Source: an uncultured bacterium
Lineage (GTDB): Bacteria > Planctomycetota > Phycisphaerae > Phycisphaerales > SM1A02
Direction of reading: 5' to 3'
DNA length: 7,626 nt
Assembly (NCBI GenBank): GCA_903867275.1
Contig: CAIPQY010000302.1
Span: forward strand, 1-7,626
The notes under the pieces were generated by a model, which saw only the letters and a list, made by a program, of their open reading frames with translations, searched no databases and was not told the origin of the DNA. The translations under genes were made by a program, and so were the position numbers. Positions 6,053-7,626 of the stretch are shown here, piece by piece (position 1 is the first letter of the stretch; the number at the start of each line of letters is the position of its first letter).

Positions 6053-7497
6053 CGACCGCCACCGCGCGACCTGACGCATCGCCATCACCGATCGTTCCAC
6101 CGCTGGCCCAGCGACCCGAGGTCGCCCAGGCCATCGACACGGTGATTCGTGCCGCAGACGACACGACGAAGGATCTGGTGGGTGCGCGCCCCGCGCGCGA
6201 TGGCGGCAAGGAAACACTGCACGCGTGGCTGGAGCGCGCCAAGGCGGTGCGTGCGCGCGGCGGCTACTACCCCTATGTGGGCAGCGGTCGCGGTCGCGGC
6301 GCGCTGGTGGAGCTGCTTGATGGCAGCGTGAAGTGGGACCTGATCAACGGCATCGGCGTGCACATGTTCGGGCACGGCGACGCCGGCATGATGCGCGCCT
6401 CGATGCAGGCCTCGATGAGCGACGTGGTGATGCAGGGCAACCTGCAGTTCAACGCCGACAGCGTGGCGTTTGCGGAAGTGCTGTGCGCCGAGGCCGCGCG
6501 GGCAAGCCGCCTGAAGCACTGCTTCGTCACCAATTCGGGTTGCATGGCGAACGAGGCCGCGCTGAAGGTGTGCCAGCAGAAGACCGACGGCGCGCCGCGG
6601 GTGCTGGCCTTCAGCGACTGCTTCATGGGTCGCAGCGTGGCCATGAGCCAGATCGGCGACGAACCCGCCTATCGGCAGGGCGTGGCCCTGAACGTGCTGG
6701 TGGACTACATCCCGTTCTACAACCCCGAGATGGGCGAACGCAGCATCGAGATGAGCCTGTGGCACCTGAAGGAGTGCATCCGTCGCTGGCCGGGTCAGCA
6801 CGCGTGCTTCGCCTTCGAGCTGATCCAGGGCGAGGGTGGCTTCAACACCGCGCCACGCGAGTTTCATGTGGCGCTGATGAGCGCGTGCCGCGAGGCGGGC
6901 ATTCCGGTGTGGGATGACGAGGTGCAGACCTTCGGGCGCACCAGCAGCATGTTCGCGTACGAGGCGCTGGATCTGGGCGAGTACATCGACGTGGTGACGA
7001 TCGGCAAGATGAGCCAGGCGTGCGCATGTCTGTACACGGAGGCCATGAATCCGAAGGCGGGTCTGCTGAGCGGCACCTTCAGCGCCAGCGTGACCGCCTT
7101 CCACACCGGCCTGAGCGCGCTGCAGCGCATGCGTGATGGCGGGTACTACGGCGCGGAGGGCCGCATCGCCAGGCTGCATGCGGCGTTCCGCACGCATGCG
7201 GAGGCGCTGGTGAAGCGGCACCCGGAGCGGTTCCCGCCCATCCGCACGGCCTTCGGTCGCGAGAGCCGACAGTTCGTGGGCGGAACGGGCGGCATGATGC
7301 GCCTGACGCCCTTCGGCGGCGACAAGGAGCGCATCGGTCGCCTGCTCCAGAACCTGTTCGAGGACGGCGTGATCGCCTTCATCTGCGGTCACGGTCCGCA
7401 TCATCTGCGGTTCCTTCCGCCGATCGGCGTGATGGAGCCGAAGGATTTCGAGCCCGTGTTCGAGATCCTCGAGAAGAGTCTGGCCCAAACCACCTGA
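6049..7497 (+). CDS. Class III PLP-dependent aminotransferase
   Basis: This is a fold-type I, class III (ornithine/GABA-type) omega-aminotransferase of 482 residues. Visible elements are VTNSGCMANEAALKV (160-174), where Ser/Gly bind the PLP phosphate; the ELIQGEGG motif (257-264); WDDEVQTFGRTSS (288-300), with Asp290 as the pyridine-nitrogen partner and Gln293; and Lys320 in VTIGKMSQA as the Schiff-base lysine. All catalytic positions are present. Oddities are an N-terminal extension of about 55-60 residues rich in Pro, Ala and Thr, and SDCFMGRSVAMS (189-200) where close relatives of ArgD/AstC usually have a YHGRT-type motif. QTFGRTS also replaces the common QTGFGRTG. These point to a separate subfamily. 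The gene starts in a four-base ATGA overlap with the metallophosphoesterase and is followed after 13 bases by an AstA-like gene. A succinylornithine- or acetylornithine-type transamination is therefore suggested by context. A lysine-, GABA- or other omega-amino acid-specific activity is equally compatible with the sequence. Confidence 0.9.
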   Translation: MTTATARPDASPSPIVPPLAQRPEVAQAIDTVIRAADDTTKDLVGARPARDGGKETLHAWLERAKAVRARGGYYPYVGSGRGRGALVELLDGSVKWDLINGIGVHMFGHGDAGMMRASMQASMSDVVMQGNLQFNADSVAFAEVLCAEAARASRLKHCFVTNSGCMANEAALKVCQQKTDGAPRVLAFSDCFMGRSVAMSQIGDEPAYRQGVALNVLVDYIPFYNPEMGERSIEMSLWHLKECIRRWPGQHACFAFELIQGEGGFNTAPREFHVALMSACREAGIPVWDDEVQTFGRTSSMFAYEALDLGEYIDVVTIGKMSQACACLYTEAMNPKAGLLSGTFSASVTAFHTGLSALQRMRDGGYYGAEGRIARLHAAFRTHAEALVKRHPERFPPIRTAFGRESRQFVGGTGGMMRLTPFGGDKERIGRLLQNLFEDGVIAFICGHGPHHLRFLPPIGVMEPKDFEPVFEILEKSLAQTT

Positions 7498-7500
7498 AGC

Positions 7501-7504
7501 GAGG
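7501..7504 (+). promoter_or_regulatory. Shine-Dalgarno site (GAGG) for the AstA-like gene
   Basis: GAGG lies six bases before the ATG at 7511 and three bases after the aminotransferase stop. It supports that start and suggests the two genes share a transcript. Confidence 0.55.
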
Positions 7505-7510
7505 CGATCC

Positions 7511-7626
7511 ATGTTCGTGATTCGACAGGCGATGCCGGACGATCTTGCCACGCTGCTGAAGCTGGCGAAGATGGTGCACTTCCTGAACCTGCCCGCCGAC
7601 CGCGACCTGATCGCGGCCAAGATCGC
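7511..7626 (+). CDS. AstA-like arginine N-succinyltransferase / GNAT-fold acyltransferase (5' fragment)
   Basis: Only the first 38 codons are in the window, and the frame is open to the edge. The fragment reads MFVIRQAMPDDLATLLKLAK followed by MVHFLNLPADRDLIAAKI. The opening (hydrophobic strand, R-x-A, then a DDLATLLKLA helix) is the usual first strand and helix of a GNAT-fold acyltransferase. The NLPAD…L…KI spacing resembles the start of arginine N-succinyltransferase AstA, where a Leu-Pro pair and a short acidic helix follow the first helix. AstA transfers succinyl from succinyl-CoA to arginine in the first step of the AST arginine-degradation pathway. Its position 13 bases after a class III aminotransferase, the family that supplies the AstC step, supports this reading. 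A generic GNAT acetyltransferase is the main alternative. The gene has a reasonable ribosome site six bases upstream. Confidence 0.65.
   Translation, partial: MFVIRQAMPDDLATLLKLAKMVHFLNLPADRDLIAAKI

Noticed and set aside
4821..6242. Minus-strand open frame of 473 codons across the guaA end and the metallophosphoesterase
   Set aside because: The product is Arg/Ser/Ala/Pro-rich with no domain, and it crosses two real genes on the other strand.
6085..7620. Minus-strand open frame of 511 codons across the aminotransferase
   Set aside because: It is antisense to a gene with complete catalytic motifs, has low-complexity Ala/His/Arg composition, and spans the boundary into the next gene. It is a codon-bias shadow.

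Overview
This is a GC-rich, gene-dense bacterial window of 7,626 bases. It holds eight protein-coding genes, two of them cut by the window edges, and no RNA genes, mobile elements, repeats or CRISPR. The gene content and protein style suggest a Planctomycetota-type bacterium, perhaps of the Phycisphaerae. Pointers are a short HEAT-like lipoprotein, a separate kinase/STAS pair, and a class III aminotransferase beside an AstA-like acyltransferase. This placement is an inference from resemblance only; no marker gene here settles it.

Left half (1-3406, minus strand): five genes run leftward in one probable operon. In transcription order they are a small HEAT-like lipoprotein, a GHKL-fold anti-sigma-type ATPase/kinase (RsbW/SpoIIAB-like), a STAS-domain anti-sigma-antagonist-type protein (RsbV/SpoIIAA-like, possibly MlaB-like), an MlaE-family ABC permease, and an MgtE magnesium channel whose 3' end lies off the window. 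Spacing is tight: 1, 46, 17 and 49 bases. The kinase start is set by a GGAGG site inside the end of the lipoprotein gene. The kinase and STAS protein look like a partner-switching pair. Its output is unknown, and the next gene encodes a lipid-transport permease of a family that in other bacteria is regulated by a STAS protein (MlaB).

Centre and right half (3442-7626, plus strand): guaA (GMP synthetase, complete with both catalytic halves) starts 35 bases from the lipoprotein gene and is divergent from it. After a 58-base gap come a calcineurin-like/PPP-type metallophosphoesterase, a class III PLP-dependent aminotransferase that overlaps it by four bases (ATGA), and the first 38 codons of an AstA-like arginine N-succinyltransferase/GNAT-fold protein. 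The last two suggest arginine/ornithine metabolism resembling the AST pathway (AstC plus AstA roles), but substrate specificity cannot be read from the sequence.

No stretch longer than about 60 bases lacks a gene. Most genes are recognisable family members. The least ordinary feature is the genetic linkage of a kinase/STAS switch with a solitary MlaE permease and MgtE.
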